64,000 nt of DNA, taken from assembly GCA_020635725.1 (NCBI GenBank), contig JACJZF010000004.1, positions 186,001-250,000 of the forward strand, read 5' to 3'. Under the pieces are notes generated by a model. It made no database searches and was not told the origin of the DNA. It worked only from the letters and a program-made list of their open reading frames with translations. Origin of the DNA: Flavobacteriales bacterium (lineage in GTDB: Bacteria > Bacteroidota > Bacteroidia > Flavobacteriales_F > PHOS-HE28). This document shows, one piece after another, positions 1 to 8,448 of the stretch. A program made the translations under genes and the position numbers. Numbering within the stretch: the first letter of the stretch is position 1; the number at the start of each line of letters is the position of its first letter.

Positions 1-1786
1 GTGAATGATCGGCGAAGAATCGGCGGAACTCGATCGCCTCGGCCTGGCTCTGCAGGTTCATCTGCGCATCGGGCCTGATGGCGGTGAGGAAGGCGCACGG
101 CTGAGCGGCGATGACCACGCGGCGGCCATCATTGATGCTCACGGGGCTCACCACGAGCATCGGCACCTCGGCGGCGCGCTCCGGTGCGGCCAGCTCGCCT
201 AGGCGCGTGTCCAGAAGGCCATGCGTATTCTCGTTCAAGCGCCGCTCGAAGGCCTCTGCCCGGTCCAGGGTGTAGGTGCGATCGCCGTCTTGCACCTGCC
301 GGTAGCGGAAGAACATGTCGTTCGTCACGAAGCTGAAGGCGATGGGATTAAGCATATCGCTGGCGATGCCATCCAGCACATCGCGGTCGAAGCGATGAAC
401 ACGTCCCTCACGTTGATCGGACAGATAGGCCTGGCGATAGTAGGTGGCCCCGATGAGCCCGCCTGAGGAGCCGGTCATGAGCACCGAGCGCTGCATGAGG
501 GTGCCTCCGAGCATGCTATCGGCTGCTTGCAGGCACCGGTAGGTCCAGAGCATGCTGCGCAGGCCGCCGCCGCTGGTGTTGATCACCACCAGCTTGGGCT
601 TGCTCCCCGGGGCAGCCAGCGCAGCGTTCTTGTCGCGCCAGCGCTCGAGCACCTCGATCATGGCACGCGCATCGGCCGCCGCGGCCTCATCGTCGTTGGC
701 CAGGCCCGTGATGGTGGCGCGGTCGTAGCTCGCCGGCGGCGCATCGTAATCCAAGCCGTAGGCGAAGGTGTCGTACAGGAAGCTATCGGTACGCTGGCTG
801 AGCAGGTTCAGGCCGATCACCACCAGCAGGATGACCGTGCCGGTCCAGCCCTGCATCCAGCTGAAGAGGGCGCTGATGAGCATGAGCACGATGGTGAAGA
901 GCAGGAAGGCGCTGGCCCCGGCCGGTATGGCGAAGAAGGCCACATCGCTGAAGGCGCCGAGCGCGATGAAGGAGAGCACCAGCACCACCTCGAAGATGGA
1001 ACCGTTGATGTGGTTCTGCCAGAGCACATCGCGCAGCAGGTCGGGGTCGTAATGGGCGCTGCTGCGCGCGAGCATGATGCGCAGGCGCGGGGTGAGGTAG
1101 GTCTCCACGCGCCACTTCTCGCTGCGCTGCTGCCGGCGGAGCCAGCGCAGGGCCTTGCGACGTTCGCCACGGCGCCGAGGCGGTGCGTCATGCTGGGGGC
1201 CCAGGATATCCATGAGCGGCTCTTCCGGCCGGTATTCCTCCGGCTGACCTCCCAGGAGCTTGACGATATCGGTGTTGGTGCGCGTGAAATAGAGGAAGGC
1301 CAATCCGAGGAAGAGGAGCATGCCTGCGGTGAGCCCGAGCAGATGCAGCGCCACTCGCGCCCAAGGCACCAGTTCCTGCTCATGCTGGAAGATGGCGGCG
1401 CACCAGAGGTAGGTGCCGAAGAAGAGCACCGGGACGACCGCATTGTTCACGCTGAATTTGAGGAAGGGCCGCGCGATGGTGGCGATGAAGGGGAAGCGGT
1501 AGCCATGCATCGCATAGCTGTACAGGTTGAAGGCCGTGATGAAGCCGCCCAGCGCGAAGCCCGTGATCAGGTGGGAGAGGAAGCCGACGCTGCCGAAGTA
1601 TTCCGGGAAGAGGAAGAGGTAGGGCACACCGTACTTCACGCCGAGGCTCTCGGTGATGTAGCCGAAGAGCAGCACCCACGTGAGCAGGAGCAGGTGGTTC
1701 TTCTTCAGGTGCAGCAGGAGCAGCTGCAGCGGGAAGAAGTAGAGCGCTCGGCGCCAGGAGCGGCGCGTGGCCGGTCGGGAGATCAT
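1..1786 (-). CDS. Patatin-like phospholipase with N-terminal membrane domain (partial, 3' end beyond window)
   Basis: An open frame runs on the minus strand from ATG 1786 through the left edge; 595 residues are visible with no stop. The first ~340 residues contain several hydrophobic segments, including a Leu-rich stretch just after an Arg-rich N-terminus, so this part is probably membrane-embedded. After it comes a patatin-type start: an oxyanion-hole loop TSGGGLRS, then the nucleophile elbow GSSGG with the presumed catalytic Ser at about residue 441. The catalytic Asp motif would lie beyond the window. Patatin-like enzymes are Ser-Asp dyad lipid acyl hydrolases. The other ATG just upstream runs straight into a stop, so 1786 is preferred. 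A TATCATTG sequence (1806-1813, minus) could be its -7 box. Substrate unknown. Confidence 0.75.
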   Translation of the reverse strand, partial: MISRPATRRSWRRALYFFPLQLLLLHLKKNHLLLLTWVLLFGYITESLGVKYGVPYLFLFPEYFGSVGFLSHLITGFALGGFITAFNLYSYAMHGYRFPFIATIARPFLKFSVNNAVVPVLFFGTYLWCAAIFQHEQELVPWARVALHLLGLTAGMLLFLGLAFLYFTRTNTDIVKLLGGQPEEYRPEEPLMDILGPQHDAPPRRRGERRKALRWLRRQQRSEKWRVETYLTPRLRIMLARSSAHYDPDLLRDVLWQNHINGSIFEVVLVLSFIALGAFSDVAFFAIPAGASAFLLFTIVLMLISALFSWMQGWTGTVILLVVIGLNLLSQRTDSFLYDTFAYGLDYDAPPASYDRATITGLANDDEAAAADARAMIEVLERWRDKNAALAAPGSKPKLVVINTSGGGLRSMLWTYRCLQAADSMLGGTLMQRSVLMTGSSGGLIGATYYRQAYLSDQREGRVHRFDRDVLDGIASDMLNPIAFSFVTNDMFFRYRQVQDGDRTYTLDRAEAFERRLNENTHGLLDTRLGELAAPERAAEVPMLVVSPVSINDGRRVVIAAQPCAFLTAIRPDAQMNLQSQAEAIEFRRFFADHS

Positions 1787-1880
1787 CGCACGCGGGGCAT
1801 CACGCCAATGATACGTGCGCCGCCAGCGTCCAGTTCGTCGGGCGCGCCCCGGCCGTCAACGGGCCTTCGTTGGAAAGGGC

Positions 1881-3575
1881 TCAGACCTTGCCCAAGGTGA
1901 TGGCCATCACCTCTGCCTCCAGCGCATCGGCCTTGGCCTTCAGGTCCTCGGCACGGGTGAGCACTTCGGCCTTGTATCCCGCATCGCCGAGTCCCGCGCA
2001 ATTGATGCGCACGTTGAGGTAGCCGCCCAAGGCACCGGCCCGCGCGCACAGGGCGCCCACGCCGGCATCGCTCACGCTGGCGGGCAGGCCCTTCTCGGCC
2101 ATGGCGCGCATCAGCCCCATGCTATCCACGCATACCTCCATGGTGCGCAGGGGAGTATTGATCGCGCCTTTGGTCGCCTCGTCGATGGCGGCTTTGCGCG
2201 CCGCCTTCTCTTCGTCGCTGCCCTTGGGCAATCCCATGGCCGCCATGATACGGTCGAAGGCACGCGTGTCCTCGTCCACCAGATAGAGCAGCTCATTGCG
2301 CAGCTTCTCGCCTTTCACGGCCCATGCGCTGTATTCCTCCCAACGGTCGTCCCAGCCGCGCTTGTGGGCGCTGAGGTTGGCCACCATGGTGCCGAGCGCG
2401 GCGCCGAGCGCGCCCACGTAGGCGGCCACACTGCCGCCGCCCGGTGCCGGGCTCTCGCTCGCGGCTTCTTCGCTGAAGCGTTTCAGATCCATACGCACGA
2501 GCCGCTCGCTGCCCGCCTCCTCGAGCATGTATTCGATCACCTTCTTCTCCGGATCGAAGGGGGCGAGGTCGTCGAGCCCGAGCGACTTCACGGCGATCTT
2601 GATCTTCTCGCGCTCCGGAATGCCCAGGCTGCGTTCCTGTCGGGCGAGGTAGAAGTCCGCCGCATCGAGCAGTGCCTGCTTGGGGACCAGGCCCACGAGC
2701 TCGCTGCCGGTGACGCGGATGCCGCGCTCGGCCGCGCTCTTACACGCCTCGTCGAAGGCCACGTGCACCGGTGTGACGGTGATGTCCGTGAGGTTGAGGG
2801 AGAGCTGCGCGATGCCGTATTCCTCGATGTACCAGCCGATGCCTTTCACGGCCTTGAGCTTGCCCGGGATCTTCAGCGGTTCGCCCTGCGAATCGAGCAC
2901 GGGCTTGCCGGTGAGCGGGTCGCCCTCGCGCATCACGCGTCCCGCCTCGCGGATATCGAAGGCGATGGCGTTCGCGCGGCGCGTGCTGGTGGTATTGAGG
3001 TTCACGTTGTAAGCCACCAGGAAATTGCGCGCGCCGATGGCGATGGCGCCGCTGCGGGCCACGCTATCGTTGAATGCGGCCGGGCCATGATCGGGTTTCC
3101 AAGCGGGATCCTTCAGCTTCTTCGGCAGGCCCTCGTACTCGCCGCTGCGGTTGTTGGCCAGGTTGCGGCGCTTCTCTTCGCTGGCTGCGGCTTCGTACAG
3201 GTAAACCGGAATGCCCAGTTCCTGTCCGACCCGCTCACCCAGCTTCTTCGCGTAGGCCGCGGTCTCCTCCATGCTCATGCCGCTGATTGGCACCAAGGGG
3301 CATACGTCGGTGGCGCCGAAGCGCGGATGCTCGCCCTTGTGCCCGCGCATGTCGATCAGCTCCTGTGCCTTCTTGATCAGGCGGAAGGCGGCCTCGCAGA
3401 CCGGCTCGGGCTCTCCCACGAAGGTGATCACGGTGCGGTTGGTGGCCTTGCCGGGGTCCACATCGAGCAGTCGCACGCCTTCCACGGTTTCAACCACCGC
3501 GGCGATGGCGTCGATCTTGGCACGGTCGCGGCCCTCGCTGATGTTGGGCACGCATTCGATCAGTCTTCGTTGCAT
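1881..3575 (-). CDS. ftcD: Bifunctional glutamate formimidoyltransferase / formimidotetrahydrofolate cyclodeaminase
   Basis: 564 residues; histidine degradation. It moves the formimino group of N-formimino-glutamate to tetrahydrofolate and then deaminates the product to methenyl-THF. The N-terminal transferase begins with IECVPNISEGRD and contains the active-site region HPRFGATD. The middle holds the transferase C-subdomain (NVNLNTTSTRRAN, then TDITVTPVH). The last ~210 residues are the helical cyclodeaminase (SPAPGGGSVAA). Fusion of both domains is the usual architecture for the bifunctional enzyme. An ATG nine bases upstream (3584) falls inside a perfect TAGCTTTG promoter box, so the start is placed at 3575. 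hutI lies about 0.8 kb away on the same strand, which supports a histidine-utilisation role. hutH and hutU are not in the window. Confidence 0.95.
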   Translation of the reverse strand: MQRRLIECVPNISEGRDRAKIDAIAAVVETVEGVRLLDVDPGKATNRTVITFVGEPEPVCEAAFRLIKKAQELIDMRGHKGEHPRFGATDVCPLVPISGMSMEETAAYAKKLGERVGQELGIPVYLYEAAASEEKRRNLANNRSGEYEGLPKKLKDPAWKPDHGPAAFNDSVARSGAIAIGARNFLVAYNVNLNTTSTRRANAIAFDIREAGRVMREGDPLTGKPVLDSQGEPLKIPGKLKAVKGIGWYIEEYGIAQLSLNLTDITVTPVHVAFDEACKSAAERGIRVTGSELVGLVPKQALLDAADFYLARQERSLGIPEREKIKIAVKSLGLDDLAPFDPEKKVIEYMLEEAGSERLVRMDLKRFSEEAASESPAPGGGSVAAYVGALGAALGTMVANLSAHKRGWDDRWEEYSAWAVKGEKLRNELLYLVDEDTRAFDRIMAAMGLPKGSDEEKAARKAAIDEATKGAINTPLRTMEVCVDSMGLMRAMAEKGLPASVSDAGVGALCARAGALGGYLNVRINCAGLGDAGYKAEVLTRAEDLKAKADALEAEVMAITLGKV

Positions 3576-3581
3576 GGGCGG

Positions 3582-3589
3582 CAAAGCTA
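3582..3589 (-). promoter_or_regulatory. Bacteroidota -7 box (TAGCTTTG) of ftcD
   Basis: A perfect TAnnTTTG box on the minus strand ends six bases before the ATG at 3575. Transcription would start at or within a few bases of the start codon. No clear -33 TTTG is visible. The box excludes the alternative ATG at 3584, which overlaps it. Confidence 0.65.
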
Positions 3590-3648
3590 GGTGCCGATCA
3601 GACGGGGCCCTAGCGCAGGCCGGCGAGCAGGCCGCGCCCTCGGAGAAC

Positions 3649-4443
3649 TCAGGGCCAGAGCACGCTGGCGCCGTTGTTCAGCATATGGATGAGCACCGGC
3701 ACCCAGATGGAGCCGCTGCGCGCGCGTGCGTACCCGAGCGCTACGCCCATGGGCAGGATCAGTAGCATCACGGGCAGGCTGTACTGCAGGTGCATGAGGG
3801 CGAAAACGCCGGCGCTCACCGCGATGCTGATGTGCTCATCGGCGATGTGCCGCAAGGAGCCGAACAGCAGCCCGCGCAGCAGCAGCTCCTCGAACAACGG
3901 GCCGAGGATCACCACGCCGATGATCAAGAGCGGCCAGTTGGTGGTGCTGCCCACCACCTTCTGCATGAAATCGGTGTCGAAGGCCGGGATGTTCTGCGCG
4001 AGCAGCTCGATGGCGAGCATGATGCCCGCGAAGACCGAGAACCACTTCAGGAAGGCCATGGGCTTGGGCAGACGGAGCCCGAGCAGCGTGCGCATGTGCT
4101 CCCGTTTCCAGCGCCAGCAGGTGAAGAGGATGAGCGCGGCGCAGATCCCGCCGCTCAGCGCCGATTCCATGCCCACCAGGTCGCCGTTGAACGCCAGTTC
4201 CGTGAGCCGCTCCTGGAAGAGGGGGTCGGACAGCCAGCCGAAGGAAAAGGCCTGATCAGCGAACTCCGGCGTGCGGGCCATGACGCCCTTCACCAGGGCG
4301 ATGCTCTGCACCACGAAGAAGGCCACCATGGTGAAGGCGAAGAGCGCAACGCCCATGGCGAACTCCAGGCCCGGCGGGCGGCCCGGTTCGAGGGGGATGA
4401 ATTCATCGGAGCGCTGCTCCGGTGCGGATGGGCTTTCCATCAA
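3649..4443 (-). CDS. CPBP-family intramembrane glutamic endopeptidase
   Basis: 264 residues with about six to eight hydrophobic segments. The CPBP (Abi/Rce1-like) motifs are present in order: EELLLRGLL (motif 1, catalytic Glu pair and Arg), FALMHLQ (motif 2, catalytic His) and a C-terminal HMLNN (motif 3). These are integral membrane proteases; bacterial members have roles in prenyl-protein processing, bacteriocin immunity or unknown functions. The start overlaps the 3' end of hutI by 41 bases on the same strand, so the two are probably co-transcribed. A second ATG follows immediately (4440). No link to histidine degradation is known, so functional coupling is only suggested by position. Confidence 0.88.
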   Translation of the reverse strand: MMESPSAPEQRSDEFIPLEPGRPPGLEFAMGVALFAFTMVAFFVVQSIALVKGVMARTPEFADQAFSFGWLSDPLFQERLTELAFNGDLVGMESALSGGICAALILFTCWRWKREHMRTLLGLRLPKPMAFLKWFSVFAGIMLAIELLAQNIPAFDTDFMQKVVGSTTNWPLLIIGVVILGPLFEELLLRGLLFGSLRHIADEHISIAVSAGVFALMHLQYSLPVMLLILPMGVALGYARARSGSIWVPVLIHMLNNGASVLWP

Positions 4444-5683
4444 TGATCACGGTATCGATGTGGTCGGTGCCGAAGGCATAGGGCAGGTAGGCCAGCGATG
4501 GCGCCGCATGGGTGATGATGAGGCTCGCGCGCTTGCCCGGCGTGAGGCTGCCCGCTTCATGATGCAGGCCCATGGCCGCAGCGGCGTTCATGGTCAGGGC
4601 GGCAATGGCCTCCTTTGGCAGCATGCGCAATTGGATGCAGGCGAGCGAGAGCACGAGGTTCAGGTTGCCGCTGGGCGTGCTGCCGGGGTTGTGATCGCTG
4701 GCGAGCACCACGGGCAGTCCGCGGTCGATCAGCTGACGGGCCGGCGCGTAGGGGATGCGCAGGAAGAAGGAGCACGAGGGGAGCAAGGTGGGCATGGGCA
4801 CCTGATCCGGCGGGCAGGCGGCCAACGCCTCCAGGTCCGCTACGTCCATCACCTCCAAGTGATCCACGCTGAGCGCGCCATGACGGATGGCCGCTTGGAT
4901 GCCGCCCAGGCTGGTGAACTGGTTCACATGCACCTTGCCGGGCAGCCCGTGCTTCGCCCCGGCCTCCAGCACGCGTTCCATCTCGGCCACCGTGAAGTAA
5001 TTCACCTCGCAGAAGGCATCCACGAAATCGGCGAGGCCTTCTTGCGCCACCTGCGGGATCAGCTCCTCGCAGATCAGGCGCACATAGCCGTCCCGGTCCT
5101 CCTTGAATTCCGGTGGAAGGGCATGCGCGGCGAGCAAGGTGGTGCGAACCTGAAGCGGCAATGACGCCTTGAGCCGCTTCGCCACGCGCAGCATCTTGAG
5201 CTCACTCTCCAGCGTGAGGCCGTAGCCGCTCTTGATCTCCACGGCCACGGTGCCCATTCGCATCATGCCTTCGAGCCTGGCCTTGGCCTGATCGAACAGG
5301 GCCTCCTCGTCCATCGCGCGTAGCTTCATGGCACTGTTGAGGATGCCTCCGCCGCGCGCGGCGATCTCCTGGTAGCTGAGGCCCTTGATCTTGTCCACGA
5401 ATTCCTCTTCACGCGGCGCGGCGAAGACCGTGTGCGTATGCGGGTCGCACCAGCCGGGCAACACGTAGCGGCCGCTCGCGTCGATCATCGTCAGGTCGCT
5501 CCAATCGGCAACGCCGGGGAATTCGCTCATCGGGCCGAGCGCCGTGATGCGGCCCTCTTCGGCCAGCAGCCACCCGTCCTCGATCATGGGCAGCCGGGCC
5601 ATCTCCGCGCCAGCCACGCGTGCCACGCCCACAGGGTAGGTGCCCACGAGGGCCTTAGCGTTCTTGATCAGCAGGCGTGACAT
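4403..5683 (-). CDS. hutI: Imidazolonepropionase
   Basis: 426 residues. Hydrolyses 4-imidazolone-5-propionate to N-formimino-L-glutamate, the substrate of the FtcD encoded just downstream. Amidohydrolase fold: first metal ligands in DPHTHTVFAAPREEEF, substrate-binding region ARGGGILNS, then VEIKSGYGL, the metal His in KVHVNQFT, and the late Asp in ASDHNPG. The start at MSRLLIKN gives a normal family length. A longer upstream frame exists, but it lies antisense to aroC and is not family-like. The 3' end overlaps the CPBP protease gene. Upstream is the divergently transcribed aroC, with only 54 bases between the start codons. Confidence 0.95.
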   Translation of the reverse strand: MSRLLIKNAKALVGTYPVGVARVAGAEMARLPMIEDGWLLAEEGRITALGPMSEFPGVADWSDLTMIDASGRYVLPGWCDPHTHTVFAAPREEEFVDKIKGLSYQEIAARGGGILNSAMKLRAMDEEALFDQAKARLEGMMRMGTVAVEIKSGYGLTLESELKMLRVAKRLKASLPLQVRTTLLAAHALPPEFKEDRDGYVRLICEELIPQVAQEGLADFVDAFCEVNYFTVAEMERVLEAGAKHGLPGKVHVNQFTSLGGIQAAIRHGALSVDHLEVMDVADLEALAACPPDQVPMPTLLPSCSFFLRIPYAPARQLIDRGLPVVLASDHNPGSTPSGNLNLVLSLACIQLRMLPKEAIAALTMNAAAAMGLHHEAGSLTPGKRASLIITHAAPSLAYLPYAFGTDHIDTVIIDGKPIRTGAALR

Positions 5684-5725
5684 GAGAAAGCGGGTGCGCA
5701 AAGAAAGGGTGCGGGGCGCTCCCAC

Positions 5726-5733
5726 TACTTTCG
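5726..5733 (+). promoter_or_regulatory. -7 box (TACTTTCG) of aroC
   Basis: TACTTTCG ends four bases before the aroC ATG. With the usual Bacteroidota spacing the first transcribed base would be the A of the start codon, so the mRNA is predicted leaderless. It lies in the short divergent gap with hutI. Confidence 0.6.
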
Positions 5734-5737
5734 CCGC

Positions 5738-6772
5738 ATGCCCGGCAACGCTTTCGGACAGCTGTTCCGACTTACCACCTTCGGCGAGAGCCACGGCCCG
5801 GCTATCGGTGGCGTAGTGGATGGATGCCCGGCCGGATTGACGCTTGATGCGGAGGCCGTGCAGCGCGAACTGGACCGCAGGAGGCCGGGCAGCACTGCGC
5901 TGGGCACCACGCGCAACGAGCCGGATCGGGTCGAATGGCTGAGCGGCGTCTTCGAAGGCCGCACGCTCGGCACGCCCATCGCCTTCATGATCCGGAATGC
6001 CGATGCGCGCAGCGGAGACTACGATGCGCTGAAGGACGTGTACCGCCCGGGTCACGCTGATCGCACCTGGGAGCAGAAGTATGGGGTACGTGACCATCGC
6101 GGTGGAGGGCGAAGCAGCGCGCGGACTACGGCGGCCTGCGTGGTGGGTGGCGCCATCGCCCGGCAGGTGATCTCAGCCGCCGGCGTGCGTGTCTCCGCCT
6201 ATGTGCAGCAGGTCGGCGATGTGGGTCTGACGGAAGCCCCAGTTGATCTTTCCGCTACCTGGAACAACGATGCTCGTTGCCCGGATGCGGCCACTGCTGT
6301 GCGGATGAAGGCCTTGGTGGAACAAGTGCGCGCCGAGGGTGATAGCGTCGGTGGCGTGGTGGCTTGTCGCGTCGAAGGTGTGCCCGCAGGTCTTGGCGAG
6401 CCGGTCTTCGATAAGCTGGAGGCCGACCTGGCCAAGGCGATGCTGGCGATCAATGCGTCGAAGGGATTCCAGATCGGTAGCGGCTTCGCAGCAGCCGGTA
6501 TGCGCGGCTCGGCGCACAACCGCCTCTCGCAAGGCGGCGTGGCCGGTGGGATCAGCGATGGCGACGAACTCTTCTTCGAGGTGGCCTTCAAGCCTCCTGC
6601 CACCATCGCCCAAGCGCAGCACGCGCGCACTCGTAGCGGTGATGAGGTGGTGCTCGAAGCGAAGGGTCGGCATGATCCCTGTGTGGTGCCCCGTGCCGTG
6701 CCCATCGTGGAGGCCATGACCTGCTTGGTGCTGGCGGACCATCTGCTCAGGCACCGCGGCTCGCGCCTGTGA
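5738..6772 (+). CDS. aroC: Chorismate synthase
   Basis: 344 residues. Converts 5-enolpyruvylshikimate-3-phosphate to chorismate, the last step of the shikimate pathway, using reduced FMN. Signatures: FGESHG with the N-terminal active-site His; RPGHAD; DHRGGGRSSAR with the second active-site His; then AHN and GGISDG. One odd point: the usual Glu after SSAR (SSARET) is Thr here (SSARTT). The protein otherwise looks complete and ends close to the normal C-terminus. It stands alone, divergent from hutI and convergent with the secreted repeat protein; no other aro gene is nearby. Confidence 0.95.
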   Translation: MPGNAFGQLFRLTTFGESHGPAIGGVVDGCPAGLTLDAEAVQRELDRRRPGSTALGTTRNEPDRVEWLSGVFEGRTLGTPIAFMIRNADARSGDYDALKDVYRPGHADRTWEQKYGVRDHRGGGRSSARTTAACVVGGAIARQVISAAGVRVSAYVQQVGDVGLTEAPVDLSATWNNDARCPDAATAVRMKALVEQVRAEGDSVGGVVACRVEGVPAGLGEPVFDKLEADLAKAMLAINASKGFQIGSGFAAAGMRGSAHNRLSQGGVAGGISDGDELFFEVAFKPPATIAQAQHARTRSGDEVVLEAKGRHDPCVVPRAVPIVEAMTCLVLADHLLRHRGSRL

Positions 6773-6788
6773 TGCGCGGAAACAACGA

Positions 6789-6812
6789 ATCCCGGCGCTA
6801 TGCGACCGGGAT
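6789..6812. terminator. Hairpin between convergent genes (possible bidirectional terminator)
   Basis: The inverted repeat ATCCCGG / CCGGGAT with a 10-base loop lies in the 61-base gap between the convergent stops of aroC and the secreted repeat protein. There is no T-tract on either side, so termination is inferred from position and stem strength only. Confidence 0.4.
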
Positions 6813-6833
6813 CCGTAGGCGGTATGCCCTGGC

Positions 6834-7556
6834 TCAGAGGCTCTCCCAGAGGCCCTTGAAATCCGGCTCACTCATGAATTGGTCCTTGCCCAGGCTGGCG
6901 TATTGCTTAGCGCGGTCGCGTTGCCCCTTGCTCACGAGGTAATCGGCATAGCGGATCAACCCGTTCTTGAGCAAGGTCTGCTGGTCTTTGGGCAGCGTGC
7001 CGATGTCGCCCGCGGCGGCCAGGGCCTTGTCGAATTCCTTGATGCTGAGGTCGCCTTCCTTCGCCAGGTTGCTCTTGTATTGGCACATGGCCAGCATCAG
7101 CCAGGCGCCGGGATTCTCCGGGTAATAGCCGGTCATGCCGTCGAAGATCTGCTTGGCCTTGCTGATGCCCTTCGGGTCGTCGAGGAAGTTCTCGCCATCC
7201 TGGTAGGAGGCCGTGTTGAGCTCGGCCCAATAGTCCTCGTAATTGCCGAAGTACTCCTTGTCCTTGTCCTTCTTGCGGTATTTCTCGGCGTACTTCACCG
7301 CATCGCGCTTCGCCTTCGGGTAGTCCACCGCGTACTTCTCATCCTTGCTCATCTCGAAGAAGCACATGCTCATGTATAGGAAGGGGAGCGCATCCTTCTT
7401 GGTCTCTTCGCCCATGGTGTAGGCTTCCGCCTTGGCGAGGCATTTCTCGTATTTCTCATCCACGAAAAGGACCAGCAGGTCTTCGTAGACGTGCTTCTGA
7501 GCGAAGGCGCTCCATTGCACGAGCAGGAACGCGGAGAGGGTGAGGAACTTCTTCAT
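6834..7556 (-). CDS. Secreted TPR-like helical repeat protein, function unknown
   Basis: 240 residues. The start at MKKFLTLS gives a clean signal peptide ending at about ...WSAFAQ (residue 20), so the protein is exported. The rest is helical, Lys/Asp/Tyr-rich and TPR-like: short helix pairs such as DALPFLYMSMCFFEM and PGAWLMLAMCQYKSN alternate with charged linkers. No catalytic motif is visible. A longer upstream frame is antisense to trmD and was rejected. A TACCTTCG -7 box lies 35 bases upstream of this start. It resembles generic Bacteroidota outer-membrane-associated tetratricopeptide proteins; partner unknown. Confidence 0.8.
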   Translation of the reverse strand: MKKFLTLSAFLLVQWSAFAQKHVYEDLLVLFVDEKYEKCLAKAEAYTMGEETKKDALPFLYMSMCFFEMSKDEKYAVDYPKAKRDAVKYAEKYRKKDKDKEYFGNYEDYWAELNTASYQDGENFLDDPKGISKAKQIFDGMTGYYPENPGAWLMLAMCQYKSNLAKEGDLSIKEFDKALAAAGDIGTLPKDQQTLLKNGLIRYADYLVSKGQRDRAKQYASLGKDQFMSEPDFKGLWESL

Positions 7557-7591
7557 GTCAATGGGTGCGTGGCCGATGGCAACCACTGTGC

Positions 7592-7599
7592 CGAAGGTA
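7592..7599 (-). promoter_or_regulatory. -7 box (TACCTTCG) of the secreted TPR-like gene
   Basis: TACCTTCG on the minus strand, 35 bases before the ATG at 7556. It sits in the 93-base divergent gap with trmD, whose own box is only 38 bases further on. Confidence 0.5.
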
Positions 7600-7637
7600 T
7601 GGGATGCATCAGGAACGGGCATTTGCGGGCCAGGCGC

Positions 7638-7645
7638 TTCCTTTG
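7638..7645 (+). promoter_or_regulatory. Probable -7 box (TTCCTTTG) of trmD
   Basis: One mismatch to TAnnTTTG. It ends four bases before the trmD ATG, the same spacing as at aroC, tpiA and the 21928 permease, which supports both the box and the chosen start. Confidence 0.45.
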
Positions 7646-7649
7646 GCGG

Positions 7650-8333
7650 ATGCGCATCGACATCCTTACCGTGCTGCCCGACCTCTTCACGAGCTGGTTC
7701 GGGGAGAGCATCATCGAGCGTGCCCGCAGTAAGGGGCTCGTTGAGGTGCACGTGCACGACCTGCGCGCATGGAGCACCGACAAGCACCGCCGTGTCGACG
7801 ATTACCCGTTCGGCGGCGGCGCCGGCATGGTGATGCAGGTGGAACCGATCCATCGCGCGATCACCGAGCTGAAGAGCCAGCGCGCGTACGACGAGGTCAT
7901 CTATCTGAGCCCCGATGGCGAATTGCTCGGACAGCCTTTGGCCAACCAGCTCAGCACGGCGCGCAACCTGATCCTGCTCTGCGGGCATTACAAAGGGGTG
8001 GATGAGCGCGTGCGCGAGCACCTGATCACCCGGGAGGTGAGCATCGGGGATTACGTGCTCACAGGGGGTGAATTGGCGGCGGCGGTTTTGAGTGATGCCA
8101 TCATCCGCTTGGTGCCGGGGGTGATCGGCGATGAGACCTCCGCCCTGAGCGATAGTTTCCAGGATGGGCTCGTGGCGCCCCCGGCCTACACGCGACCGGC
8201 TGATTATCAAGGGTGGAAGGTGCCCGATGTGCTCCTGAGCGGCCACCAGGCTCGCATCGACGCCTGGCGGCATGAGCAGGCCGTGGACCGCACCCGTAAA
8301 CGGCGTCCCGGCCTGCTGGGCAGCGGTGAGTAG
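7650..8333 (+). CDS. trmD: tRNA (guanine(37)-N1)-methyltransferase
   Basis: 227 residues. SPOUT-class enzyme that methylates G37 next to the anticodon using SAM, preventing +1 frameshifts. Visible signatures: N-terminal MRIDILTVLPDLF, the DDYPFGGGAGMVM loop, the trefoil-knot segments LILLCGHYKGVDERV and SIGDYVLTGGE, and a C-terminal domain with the usual LLSGHQARIDAWR. The chosen ATG gives the exact family N-terminus; an upstream in-frame ATG at 7491 would add 53 unrelated residues. It precedes rplS on the same strand. trmD next to rplS is a classical arrangement, although the 115-base gap and a box at 8367 suggest rplS also has its own promoter. Confidence 0.96.
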   Translation: MRIDILTVLPDLFTSWFGESIIERARSKGLVEVHVHDLRAWSTDKHRRVDDYPFGGGAGMVMQVEPIHRAITELKSQRAYDEVIYLSPDGELLGQPLANQLSTARNLILLCGHYKGVDERVREHLITREVSIGDYVLTGGELAAAVLSDAIIRLVPGVIGDETSALSDSFQDGLVAPPAYTRPADYQGWKVPDVLLSGHQARIDAWRHEQAVDRTRKRRPGLLGSGE

Positions 8334-8366
8334 GGGAGGCGGTGCCTGAGGAGCCGGAAAGATCCG

Positions 8367-8374
8367 TACTATTG
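8367..8374 (+). promoter_or_regulatory. Possible -7 box (TACTATTG) of rplS
   Basis: One mismatch to TAnnTTTG, about 74 bases before the rplS ATG. Unlike most genes here this would give a real 5' leader of ~70 bases, as is common for ribosomal protein genes. No known leader motif was recognised in it. Confidence 0.35.
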
Positions 8375-8448
8375 CGGCCCCAAATCCGGGACCGTATGCC
8401 CTCGATTCAGCTCCAGGGCCGCTGGGCAACCCGCTAACAACCAAGGTC

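Noticed and set aside
527..1900. 457-residue plus-strand frame
   Set aside because: Antisense to the patatin-like gene; His/Gln/Ala-rich with no motif.
3576..3584. Upstream ATG of ftcD
   Set aside because: It overlaps a perfect TAGCTTTG box, so it would lie in or before the promoter.
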